Shown here: in pieces, positions 16,453-24,091 of the stretch
Position numbering within the stretch: position 1 is the stretch's first letter
Layout of the letters: the number at the start of each line of letters is the position of its first letter
Assembly: GCA_038246645.1 (NCBI GenBank)
Contig: JBBRVS010000040.1
Coordinates: 1-32,996, forward strand
DNA length: 32,996 nucleotides
Direction of reading: 5' to 3'
Source: JAHCHG01 sp038246645
Lineage (GTDB): Bacteria; Acidobacteriota; Blastocatellia; Pyrinomonadales; Pyrinomonadaceae
Program-made: the position numbers and the translations under genes
The notes under the pieces: generated by a model
The model's database searches: none
The model's input: the letters and a program-made list of their open reading frames with translations, nothing else
Told to the model about the DNA's origin: nothing

Positions 16453-16518
16453 TTAAGCAAGCGGTCTATGACCGCGTTCGGCATTTGCAAAATTCGCGGT
16501 CATAGACCGCTTGCTTAA
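16453..16518. repeat. Perfect 24-bp inverted repeat
   Basis: ttaagcaagcggtctatgac continues to 16476 and is exactly complementary to 16495-16518 (24 bp, 18-nt loop). It lies 25 bp past the stop of the minus-strand helicase gene. It could form a very stable 3' hairpin for that transcript, but there is no U-tract on the minus strand. It is probably another repeat family. Confidence 0.85.
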
Positions 16519-16543
16519 GCGATTTAAATAATTCTCGATTATT

Positions 16544-18409
16544 CTACCGGATCGGTTCGCGCAGAATGATTTCCGAAGTCAGCCGCGCTTTGTTTGCCGC
16601 TTCCGGATGAGAATCGCGTAAACTTGCGATCTGCATCAAGGCTTCGCCCGTGCGCGACAAAAGCCGGACGAGATCGCCTTCTTCGGCTTTTGTGTTTCTG
16701 ACCAGATCATCCCAACTCGCACCTTCCGCCCACGCTTCAGCGGTGGCGGCGGCGGAAAAATTCATCTCCGGCGCGGGTTCGACACCGAATTTCCATTCGG
16801 CATTTGAAACTTTAAAAACCGTATTTTCAAATTCGGTCAAAACTTCCAGAATTTTGTCGGAAAGATAGAGTTCGCCGTATTCGCGGTCGGGATCAGCCGC
16901 GAGAGCCGCCATAAGTCCTGCAATTTGAGTTGTTTCGAGATTTTCAAAAAGTCCTTGTTTCAACGCTTCGCCGACCAGTAGCGGACGGTCAACCCGAACA
17001 TCGGCGAGCCATTTTCCGTTTTCCGTAACTTTTTGAGTGCGAAAATCAAGATAACCGAAATGATCAAGAACTTTAGCCCGATGCTCGAACGGCATCCAGA
17101 TTTCGCTTCGCAAAGTTTCGATGTCGCGTTCGGTTTTCTGCAAAAATTCCGCGTCCTGCCACGTTTCATAAAGAAAACTGACCGTGTGCATTTTTTCGGT
17201 TTCGCCCGCATTTTCGGGCTGAAATTTTTCGATCAAGGAATTCATCAATTCAATTGCTTCATCGGAGTTATCTTTCTTATGGACGAGTTTCGGTTCTTTA
17301 AGCGCGGGATTTCTGCCTTCGACAATATCGAAAAATGCAGTCTCAACGGCTTTTTCGCTGACCGGATAAGTTTTGTCGTAAACGCGATTGACGTGAAAAA
17401 GCGAAAATGTCGCGCCTTTTCCGTCATCGCGCAAAGCAACGACTTTTTCGCCGTAAACGCTGATGACGAGAAAGAAACGCTTACCGCTTCGTCCCTTTGA
17501 AATCACTTTTCCGGCTTTGACGTTTTCCCGCAGCCATTCCGCGCGAACTTCCGAACGCAACGCCGGCAGTTTTTCTTCCAGACGAGTTTTAGCATTGGTC
17601 AGACGCTCGAAACCGCGTATGTCGGGCAAACTCAAATTCAGACCGCTTTCGTGAATTTTTTTGAGCAAATTCTTTTCGCGTTCGATCAAATTTCGTTTTA
17701 ATCTGCCGATTCTTCGCGCCGTTTCGCGGAAGGCGAAACTTTTTTCGACGATTTCCCGCAGATGCGGAAAACTCCCGAAAGCGTCAAGCAGATTCAAAAG
17801 ACTCGAATACGTTGCGCGAAATTGACTCTGCAAATCGTCGGGCGGCGATTGCAAAAGCGTGGCGATGCGCGGCGGATTTTGAAATGCGCCCGGCGCAAGC
17901 ACGACAAAACCGACATTGTCTTTGCCGCGCCGTCCGGCGCGTCCGGTCATTTGCTGGAGTTCGCTTGCCTGAATCGGTCGCCAGCCATCGTTTCCGCGTG
18001 ATTCAGCGTTTAATATAACAACGGTTCGCGCCGGAAAATCAACGCCGGCGGCAACGGTCGAAGTCGCAAAAATCGCGTTGAGAAGACCGGCGGACATCAT
18101 CTTTTCGACCAGCATTTTCCACGCCGGAATATGTCCCGCGTGATGCGATGCGATGCCCGATTGCAGCAGAATCCGGCGGTGTTTGTGCTTTTTGATTTCG
18201 GGGAATTTTTCAACAAATTCATCGAAAATCTGTTGGCGAATTATTTGTTTATTTGCATCAATTCGCTGAGAACGGTCGAGCGCGACTTCCGTCGCCGATT
18301 CATCACAGCGGCGGCGCGAAGGCACAAAAATAATCGCGGGCAAAAGATTGTAGGAATCGAGTGTCTTAATTAATTTCGGCGGCGGAATTTCGGGTAATTT
18401 ATATCTCAA
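16544..18409 (-). CDS. Ski2-like helicase, C-terminal lobe only
   Basis: 621 residues resembling Ski2/Mtr4-type superfamily-2 helicases but beginning at the second RecA lobe. Visible are the start of lobe 2 (LLPAIIFVPSRRRCDESA), HHAGHIPAWKMLVE, motif V region FATSTVAAGVDFPART and motif VI QMTGRAGRRG. Helical and winged-helix C-terminal parts follow to residue 621. Walker A and DExH motifs are absent. The start is a TTG at 18407-18409; the frame is open only to about 18469, where a TAG occurs, and no helicase lobe 1 sequence lies upstream before the ABC gene at 18862. It is either a truncated gene, one half of a split enzyme, or a divergent stand-alone family. The long intact frame argues against recent decay. 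Confidence 0.75.
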   Translation of the reverse strand: MRYKLPEIPPPKLIKTLDSYNLLPAIIFVPSRRRCDESATEVALDRSQRIDANKQIIRQQIFDEFVEKFPEIKKHKHRRILLQSGIASHHAGHIPAWKMLVEKMMSAGLLNAIFATSTVAAGVDFPARTVVILNAESRGNDGWRPIQASELQQMTGRAGRRGKDNVGFVVLAPGAFQNPPRIATLLQSPPDDLQSQFRATYSSLLNLLDAFGSFPHLREIVEKSFAFRETARRIGRLKRNLIEREKNLLKKIHESGLNLSLPDIRGFERLTNAKTRLEEKLPALRSEVRAEWLRENVKAGKVISKGRSGKRFFLVISVYGEKVVALRDDGKGATFSLFHVNRVYDKTYPVSEKAVETAFFDIVEGRNPALKEPKLVHKKDNSDEAIELMNSLIEKFQPENAGETEKMHTVSFLYETWQDAEFLQKTERDIETLRSEIWMPFEHRAKVLDHFGYLDFRTQKVTENGKWLADVRVDRPLLVGEALKQGLFENLETTQIAGLMAALAADPDREYGELYLSDKILEVLTEFENTVFKVSNAEWKFGVEPAPEMNFSAAATAEAWAEGASWDDLVRNTKAEEGDLVRLLSRTGEALMQIASLRDSHPEAANKARLTSEIILREPIR

Positions 18410-18538
18410 AACTAGATTTAATTTAACGCAAAGGCGCGAAGACGCAAAGGCGCAGAGAATAAGAAATGACTAAATCTCTGTTTGCAAAAACAGGTATTTA
18501 ACCTCACTTCGATATAAGAAAAAAATTCGAGTAGCCAA

Positions 18539-18613
18539 ACTATTCGTTATTCGCTTTTAGCTATTCGCTGTTGAAATGGAAAATTTACTGAAAAACAGCG
18601 AATAACGAATAGC
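18539..18613. repeat. Heptamer-word hairpin (tattcgc family)
   Basis: The left arm holds words of period 7 (ctattcg, ttattcg, cttttag, ctattcg, ctgttga; 18540-18574). The right arm aacagcgaataacgaatagc (from 18593) is their reverse complement. It abuts and slightly overlaps the start of TAAGCA copy C at 18614. Confidence 0.75.
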
Positions 18614-18735
18614 TAAGCACCAATGGATAATTAAAAATGGATAATGTCAGAAAACTCTTAAATTCTCTTACATCTGATGTTTAAAGGGATTTTTAGAATT
18701 TTCATAATATCTTAAAACTTTTGCTCACCTGCTTA
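18614..18735 (+). repeat. TAAGCA element, copy C
   Basis: 122-bp copy from TAAGCA (18614-18619) to TGCTTA (18730-18735), with ccaatggataattaaaaatg, gtcagaaaactc and ataatatcttaaaactttt segments nearly identical to copy B. It lies downstream of the minus-strand ABC exporter gene and upstream of the helicase fragment. Confidence 0.88.
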
Positions 18736-18861
18736 ACAGCGAATAGTATTCTCTAATGACGAATATTCTTCCATTTTTAATATTCATTCTTTATGTCGCG
18801 CCTTTTTAGAAAGTTTAATTATTTCAAAAAACTTTGCGCCTTCGCGGTAAAAAATTCTCGC

Positions 18862-20685
18862 TTAATCGGTCGCTTCGATTTCTTCTTCCAGCAGCTGACG
18901 CTGATAAAGGTCTGCGTATTCTCCGTTTAGCTCGATCAGTTCCTCGTGCGTTCCGCGTTCGATGATTTCGCCGTCGTGCAGAACGCAGATCAGATCGGCA
19001 TCGCGGACGGTTGAAACGCGGTGCGAAATTATCAAAGTCGTGCGATTTTGGCGAATATCGCGCAAACCGCGCAGGATTTGTTTTTCGGTAAAAGTATCAA
19101 CCGCCGAAAGCGAATCGTCGAGAATTAAAATTCGCGGATTTCGCATCACGGCTCGCGCAATCGCCGTGCGCTGTTTTTGTCCGCCCGAAAGCGCAATTCC
19201 ACGTTCGCCGACGAGTTGTTCGTATTTAAACGGAAAATCCTTGATATCACCGGCGAGTCCGGCGACTTCCGCCGCTTTTTCTACTGACAGTTCCAAGTTC
19301 CAAGTTTCAAGTTCCAAGTTTTTGTTCCCAATTTGCAAGTTTTTAGATTCTCCGTTTTTCTGACTTGGAACTTGGAACTTGGAACTTGGAACTCCGAATG
19401 CGATATTTTCGGCAATCGAATTGCTGAACAGAAAAGTTTCCTGCGGCACAACGCCGATGGCTTTTCTGAGCTGTTCGAGTGGAAAGCGGCGCACCGGAAT
19501 ATCATCAATTAAAACCGTTTCATCGGGTGCGTCCAGAAGGCGCGGAATCAAGCTGATCAAAGTTGATTTTCCGCTTCCGGTTTTGCCGACGAGCGCAACG
19601 GTTTGCCCTTCTTCGATCTGCAGATTGATATTTTTCAAAACGGGCGTTTCGTCATAACTGAAATTCAAATTGCGAAATTCGATCTTGCCCTTTATTTTCG
19701 GCTGCTGTTTTGCATCAGGTTCGTTTCTGATCGCCGGAATCGTTTCCAAAATGGCGTTGAATCTTTTAAGGCTCGCCGTGCCGCGTTGGTATAAATTTAC
19801 AACATAACCGAGCGCGATCAAATACCAGATCATTCGTTGCAAATAAAGAATAAACGCCGAAAAATCACCCGCCGTAATTTCATCACGCGCCGCCATCGGA
19901 ACGCCGACGGCGACGATAATGACAAAACTCAAACCGATAAAAAAGAAAAGAAGCGGACGCATCGCCGCCGAAAATTTGACGAGCGCGATATTTTTCTGCG
20001 CGTATTCGCGGTTAAGCTGCTGAAATTTTTCAATCTCCGCGTCTTCCTGCGCATATGCGCGGACGACGCGCACACCGGTCAGATTTTCCTGGACGCGTGC
20101 CGTAATATTTGAGAAAAATTCCTGAATTTTTTCAAAACGGACGTGAATTTGCTCGCCTAAATACTTGACCGTGAGCGATACGAACGGCAGCGGAATCAGC
20201 AAAAACAGCGTGAGTTTGACGCTGATATTAAGCATAATCGGCAAAACGATTGCCAACGCAAAAATCGCCTGAAAGCTGTATAAGATCATCGGTCCGACGA
20301 TTTGCCGAACCGCCGCGAGATCATTCGTCGCCCGTGCCATTAGATCGCCGACGCGGTTATTTTGAAAATATTCGAGCGGTTGATTCACCAGCGCACCGTA
20401 AAAATCGCGGCGCATATCATATTCGATATGGCGCGAAGCATTGATCAAAAGCCGCCGTTGCCAAAACAGAAAAAAAGCCGCGAACAGACTGACGCTTAAA
20501 ATCACGACCGGATAATAAATGACTTTTCCCGGCGTAATGTCCTGACTTAAATCATCAATCGCCTGCCCGACCAAATACGGCACAAGCAGACTAAACGCCA
20601 TCGAAACCAGAATAAAAACTATTCCGAGAATGATGTGCCATTTATAAGGCTTGAAATACCGGGCAAATTTTTTAAGTTCTTCCAT
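18862..20685 (-). CDS. ABC exporter, fused membrane and ATPase domains
   Basis: Type-IV (MsbA/MdlB-like) ABC exporter half-transporter, expected to dimerise and export lipids, peptides or drugs. Residues 1-320 carry six membrane helices (e.g. HIILGIVFILVSMAFSLLV). The ATPase domain has Walker A GKTGSGKST (about 366-374), Q-loop VPQETFLFS, signature LSGGQKQR (about 498), Walker B ILILDD (about 520) and the switch histidine IISHR (about 553). Unusual: about 35 extra residues (VPSSKFQVPSQKNG... LETWNLEL, about 431-465) lie between the Q-loop and signature, encoded by a tandem-repeat hairpin (19289-19393) in frame. All catalytic motifs stay intact, so function may persist. The ATG is preceded by another repeat hairpin and has no good Shine-Dalgarno. 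Confidence 0.93.
   Translation of the reverse strand: MEELKKFARYFKPYKWHIILGIVFILVSMAFSLLVPYLVGQAIDDLSQDITPGKVIYYPVVILSVSLFAAFFLFWQRRLLINASRHIEYDMRRDFYGALVNQPLEYFQNNRVGDLMARATNDLAAVRQIVGPMILYSFQAIFALAIVLPIMLNISVKLTLFLLIPLPFVSLTVKYLGEQIHVRFEKIQEFFSNITARVQENLTGVRVVRAYAQEDAEIEKFQQLNREYAQKNIALVKFSAAMRPLLFFFIGLSFVIIVAVGVPMAARDEITAGDFSAFILYLQRMIWYLIALGYVVNLYQRGTASLKRFNAILETIPAIRNEPDAKQQPKIKGKIEFRNLNFSYDETPVLKNINLQIEEGQTVALVGKTGSGKSTLISLIPRLLDAPDETVLIDDIPVRRFPLEQLRKAIGVVPQETFLFSNSIAENIAFGVPSSKFQVPSQKNGESKNLQIGNKNLELETWNLELSVEKAAEVAGLAGDIKDFPFKYEQLVGERGIALSGGQKQRTAIARAVMRNPRILILDDSLSAVDTFTEKQILRGLRDIRQNRTTLIISHRVSTVRDADLICVLHDGEIIERGTHEELIELNGEYADLYQRQLLEEEIEATD
19289..19393. repeat. In-frame heptamer hairpin inside the ABC exporter gene
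   Basis: Left arm 19289-19320 is tandem aagttcc words (one aagtttc variant). Right arm 19363-19393 is tandem ggaactt, the reverse complement, pairing about 31 bp with one internal mismatch. The loop is about 40 nt. Total 105 bp, exactly 35 codons, so the reading frame is kept. Confidence 0.92.
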
Positions 20686-20691
20686 GTTTTA

Positions 20692-20775
20692 TGAGTCTGT
20701 CGAGTCTGTCGAGTCTGTCGAGTCTTTAATAATTCTTTAATAGACTCGCTAGACTCACCAGACTCGACAGACTCA
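20692..20775. repeat. Nonamer-word hairpin (gagtctgtc)
   Basis: Left arm 20692-20725 is nearly four copies of gagtctgtc. Right arm 20742-20775 is its imperfect reverse complement (agactcgctagactcacc...). The loop is AT-rich. The right arm's last three bases are the TGA stop of the lipoprotein gene, and the left arm begins 7 bp from the ATG of the ABC exporter, so the hairpin fills the entire intergenic space. Confidence 0.88.
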
Positions 20776-21492
20776 CTTAAACCTTTTTTCTCTAACGCTC
20801 TTTTGAAACTCTTGAATTGAAATTTTCTTAAAATCCTTCGGCAAATCAAATATTGACCCGTCAATTTCGAGTCTCAAATTTCTGAATTCCATCGCGGTAA
20901 AAAGAATTTTTTGCTCGCCGCTAGTTGAATAAAACTCTTGTTTGACGGGGAATTTAAGATTTTCGTCAACATAAATTAAAATTTCCGTACTATTATTTTC
21001 ACCGCTGACGCGATATTTTGCCAAGCCGTTTTCCGAACCGAGATTTTCAAATTTCAGATCGCGTTTTTCGCTCAGCCATTCGGTTGTCAAAAAATCCTTT
21101 AAAGTTTCGCCTGTTTCCGCCGAACTGTTTGAAATTGATGAACCTTGCGCGTAAATTTTCTTTTCCGCTTCGAGCAGAAATTTTTCGGTTTCATTTAATT
21201 GTAAAAACGAAGTTCCATTCGGATAATCATAACGAATTTTTTCCCGCGAACGCGCTGTTTTGATGATGCGTTCCGTTTTTTCGCCGTTTAAATAAGTAGT
21301 TAAAACGATTTCGGCTTGGAAAATTTCGGGTTCTTTGTTTTCAAACGGAATTTCGCTCACTAATTCGTCGGCGACAAATGTGTTTGAATTCGTATTTCCG
21401 TTTTCGGCAGTTTGCCAGAAACTGCACGACGAGAAAATCACCGGGGCGAGAAATAAAACAAGGAGAAATTTAAGTGCGTTTGTCGGAAACAT
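20773..21492 (-). CDS. Lipoprotein of unknown function
   Basis: A 239-residue protein with a lipoprotein signal: hydrophobic stretch 8-20 and lipobox ending at C23 (VIFSSC). After an Asn/Thr-rich linker the mature part is a single beta-rich domain (IFQAEIVLTTYLNGEKTERI, YDYPNGTSFLQLN, LIYVDENLKFPVKQEF, ILFTAMEFRNLRLEIDGSIF). Strand order and the phrase F.LP.DFKK resemble LolA/LppX-like or DUF4412-like periplasmic lipid-binding folds; this is a loose impression. It is probably co-transcribed with the ABC exporter 87 bp downstream, separated only by the gagtctgtc hairpin, so a joint envelope export role is possible. Divergent from the SGNH hydrolase. Confidence 0.8.
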   Translation of the reverse strand: MFPTNALKFLLVLFLAPVIFSSCSFWQTAENGNTNSNTFVADELVSEIPFENKEPEIFQAEIVLTTYLNGEKTERIIKTARSREKIRYDYPNGTSFLQLNETEKFLLEAEKKIYAQGSSISNSSAETGETLKDFLTTEWLSEKRDLKFENLGSENGLAKYRVSGENNSTEILIYVDENLKFPVKQEFYSTSGEQKILFTAMEFRNLRLEIDGSIFDLPKDFKKISIQEFQKSVREKRFK

Positions 21493-21566
21493 CTTGTAAA
21501 TTAAAATCTTAGCACATTGATGTCGGACGGGCGATAAAGCAAAATATAATTTTTCGGCGAATCGAG

Positions 21567-22334
21567 ATGAGCATAAAAAAATGGCAGTTAAAATATATTT
21601 TCGGCGGTCTGGCGATCAGCCCGCTGGTTCCGTTTCTCTATGCGCAAGGGAAATTTGTCCGGTATAAAGTCGGAAGATTGCCCGACGCGGGTGGCGAAAA
21701 GCGCGGGCAAATCGGTGAAAATAAAGAGTTTATAAATCTTCTGGCAATCGGTGAATCTACGGTTGCGGGAATCGGTGCGAAAAATCACGCGGAAGCTCTG
21801 ACCGGACAATTTGCCAAACATCTGAGCGAAAAACTCGAAAAAGGAGTGCGCTGGACGGCTGTCGGCGAAAGTGGAATTACCGTCCGCCGGACTTTACGCG
21901 AACTTGTTCCGAATCTGCCGGAAGAAAAATTTGATGTCATCGTCATCGCACTCGGCGCAAATGATGTTTTCGGGCTGTCGAGTCCGAAAAAATGGCGGCG
22001 TGATCTGAGCGAACTGCTCGAAACTTTGCGCGAAAAATACGGAGATGCTTTGATTTTTGTGGCAAATGTGCCGATGGTCAGAGATTTTATAGCGATGCCG
22101 AATCCGCTTCGCTACGTCTTATCGCGCCTTGCCAAACTTCATCATTTCAACGCTAAGGACTTGATTTCGCCAATGGAAAATGTCATTTATTTTGATGACG
22201 TAAAAAAAGTAACCGACGATTTTTTCAGCGACGGCATTCACCCGTCGGTCGTCGGCTACGACCTCTGGTCGGAAGAAATGGTCGAATTTATGCTCAAAAA
22301 TGCGAAGAAAAATTTACAGGGATTTTCAGGATAG
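21567..22334 (+). CDS. SGNH/GDSL-family hydrolase
   Basis: Serine esterase or lipase-like enzyme, 255 residues. An N-terminal hydrophobic segment (YIFGGLAISPLVPFLYA, 10-26) is a membrane anchor or uncleaved signal. Conserved blocks: nucleophile S64 in IGESTVAG, oxyanion glycine in AVGESG, N132 in ALGANDV, and the catalytic pair D222/H225 in SDGIHPS. The substrate could be acyl chains, acetylated polysaccharide or phospholipid; the sequence does not say. The ATG at 21567 has only a weak GAG upstream. It is divergent from the lipoprotein gene with a 74-bp shared promoter region, and 106 bp upstream of the nuclease-like gene on the same strand. Confidence 0.88.
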   Translation: MSIKKWQLKYIFGGLAISPLVPFLYAQGKFVRYKVGRLPDAGGEKRGQIGENKEFINLLAIGESTVAGIGAKNHAEALTGQFAKHLSEKLEKGVRWTAVGESGITVRRTLRELVPNLPEEKFDVIVIALGANDVFGLSSPKKWRRDLSELLETLREKYGDALIFVANVPMVRDFIAMPNPLRYVLSRLAKLHHFNAKDLISPMENVIYFDDVKKVTDDFFSDGIHPSVVGYDLWSEEMVEFMLKNAKKNLQGFSG

Positions 22335-22440
22335 ACACACGGATCAAGAAAAGATAAAACGCCATCTCTGTCTATTGTGAAAATCTCTATAAATTTAAAA
22401 TTTCTGCAATTTAATACTCTAAAAAAACGGGGAAAAAGCG

Positions 22441-23925
22441 ATGAATCTTCAAACTTCCTTGCACGAACTTTCAGAATTTCTCGCGCTTAATCAGGAATAT
22501 CTTTTAATAAATTCGGCGGGCAAATCATTTGCTTTCAAAAAAGATGAAATCGAAATTTTCGCCGAACGCGGCAGAATTTTGCTTTCTTTTCTTGATGATA
22601 AAGGTTTTCAAACGTGGCGAATTTCAAACCTTAAACAAGACAAAAGAGAATTTATCTTGAATCTGACGCGAAACTTTGAAAAAGAGCGCGAACAGATCAG
22701 AATTATTCCGAGAATTTCCGCCGAAGAATTAAGTGCGGAAACAGAAATGGCGCGGCTTGAAAAAGCGAATAAACTCGCCGCGCTCATCATTTGCGAAAAT
22801 CAAAATTCAAAACTCGTGCGCGTTTCATTAAATAAGGAAAACGGACGTTTTGCCCGGATAATTTTTGAACAATCCAAAATCCAAATCGCCGTTTTAGCCG
22901 ATGTTTCCGGCACGATCACACCCGAAATTTATATTTCAAATGCCATTCTTTGGCTCGTCAAATTAGAAAATCGCCGGAAAAATCCGATCAATGAAATCCG
23001 GCTTCTTGCCGAGAAAAAAGTTGCGCGAAAATTGCAAAAACTGCACGCGCTTTTGAGCGAAATTTGGAAACGGAAGATCAAGGTTTTTGAAGTTTCGAGC
23101 GAAAATGAAGTTGAAAAAATCACAGAGAAAAAATCTCTCGAAATTATTGATTTATGGCGCGAAAAAGGCGTGAAACTAAACTTAGCGGAAAATCCGAACT
23201 CGAGCCGGACGGCGCGGGAAATCATTAAATTTGCGCCCGGGAAAATTGATTGTATTTTTACAAAAAACGGCGAAACTCTGCGATTTTCCGGTTTGCCTTT
23301 TGCGCGTGTCAGAAAAATGTTCGACGCGGAAAAATGCTGGTTCGGCATCGAACGCGACAAGCGGATTCTGGCGGATAAAACTTTTGAAGAGTTTGAAAAT
23401 TTGCTGGAAAATCTGGAGATTTACAGGCGTTTCGACTCCGTTTATAAACGCCACGCGCTTTTTCGCCTGGCGCCCGAAGCGTGGCTCGAAGCCGCTTTAA
23501 GGCGCAATATAAAACTGCTGGACGCAAACCTGATTTTATCGCCCGTTTATAATCAATTTCGCGCTTCAGGCGACAAAATTGATCTGCTCGCTCTGCGCCG
23601 CGACGGGCGGCTCGTGATTATCGAACTCAAAGTTGCGTCCGACCGCGAGATGATCTTTCAAGCCGCAGATTACTGGCGAAAGATCGAACTGCAGCGCCGA
23701 AAGGGAATTTTGCAAAAGGCGAAAATCTTCGGGACGCTGGAAATTTCCGATAAACCGGCGATCATTTATCTGGTCGCGCCGACTTTGAGTTTTCACAGGG
23801 ACTTTAAATTTTTGTCGAAAACAATTTCCGCCGAAATAGAAATTTACCGTTTCGATTTAGCGGAAAACTGGCGCGAAAACGTGAAGGTTTTACGCCGGGA
23901 AAAATTAAGCACCAATGCAAAATGA
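22441..23925 (+). CDS. Unknown protein with C-terminal NucS-like PD-(D/E)XK nuclease domain
   Basis: 494 residues. The first 340 residues match nothing I recognise: lysine/arginine-rich alpha/beta sequence, with no membrane segment. The last 130 residues carry a PD-(D/E)XK nuclease core: an acidic residue in AWLEAALRRN, D381 in KIDLLALRRDG, E395-x-K397 in LVIIELKVAS, and Q407..Y411 in FQAADYW, the D-ExK-Q..Y set of NucS/DUF91-type endonucleases. A DNA repair or defence nuclease is plausible; no partner genes point to either. ATG 22441 has a GGGGA site. The final codons (LSTNAK and TGA) lie inside repeat copy D, so the C-terminal tip was apparently supplied by that element. Confidence 0.78.
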   Translation: MNLQTSLHELSEFLALNQEYLLINSAGKSFAFKKDEIEIFAERGRILLSFLDDKGFQTWRISNLKQDKREFILNLTRNFEKEREQIRIIPRISAEELSAETEMARLEKANKLAALIICENQNSKLVRVSLNKENGRFARIIFEQSKIQIAVLADVSGTITPEIYISNAILWLVKLENRRKNPINEIRLLAEKKVARKLQKLHALLSEIWKRKIKVFEVSSENEVEKITEKKSLEIIDLWREKGVKLNLAENPNSSRTAREIIKFAPGKIDCIFTKNGETLRFSGLPFARVRKMFDAEKCWFGIERDKRILADKTFEEFENLLENLEIYRRFDSVYKRHALFRLAPEAWLEAALRRNIKLLDANLILSPVYNQFRASGDKIDLLALRRDGRLVIIELKVASDREMIFQAADYWRKIELQRRKGILQKAKIFGTLEISDKPAIIYLVAPTLSFHRDFKFLSKTISAEIEIYRFDLAENWRENVKVLRREKLSTNAK

Positions 23926-24020
23926 AAAATGTCAGAAAACTCCTAAATTAGTGTAAATCTGTCAGTTAAAAGAGTTTTTAGAATTTTCATAATATCCTAA
24001 AACTTTTGCTTACCGGCTTA
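23906..24020 (+). repeat. TAAGCA element, copy D
   Basis: 115-bp copy from TAAGCA (23906-23911) to GGCTTA (24015-24020). The left end accaatgcaaaatgaaaaatg is shorter than in copies B and C. The internal aaaactcctaaa / aaaagagttttt hairpin is retained and followed by a T-rich stretch. It overlaps the last codons and TGA (23923-23925) of the nuclease-like gene. Confidence 0.87.
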
Positions 24021-24091
24021 TTATTTTGATAAACATAATTTTAAAAAAAATCGTGTTAAATCTGCGAAAATCCGTTGTTTAAAACTAACAT

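Larger units (their letters stand above)
18426..18848. repeat. Inverted 8-9-mer words flanking a repeat cluster
   Basis: Words acgcaaaggcgcgaag, acgcaaaggcgcagag (18426-18457) are answered in reverse complement by actttgcgccttcgcggt (18831-18848). The 450-bp non-coding gap between the helicase fragment and the ABC exporter is thus bounded by an imperfect inverted repeat and contains a heptamer hairpin and TAAGCA copy C. No gene is seen inside. Confidence 0.6.

Noticed and set aside
18470..18861. Missing helicase lobe 1 in another frame upstream
   Set aside because: I looked for Walker A (GxGKT) and DExH coding sequence in the gap on the minus strand; the interval is repeats with many stops, so it is not a simple frameshift within the window.
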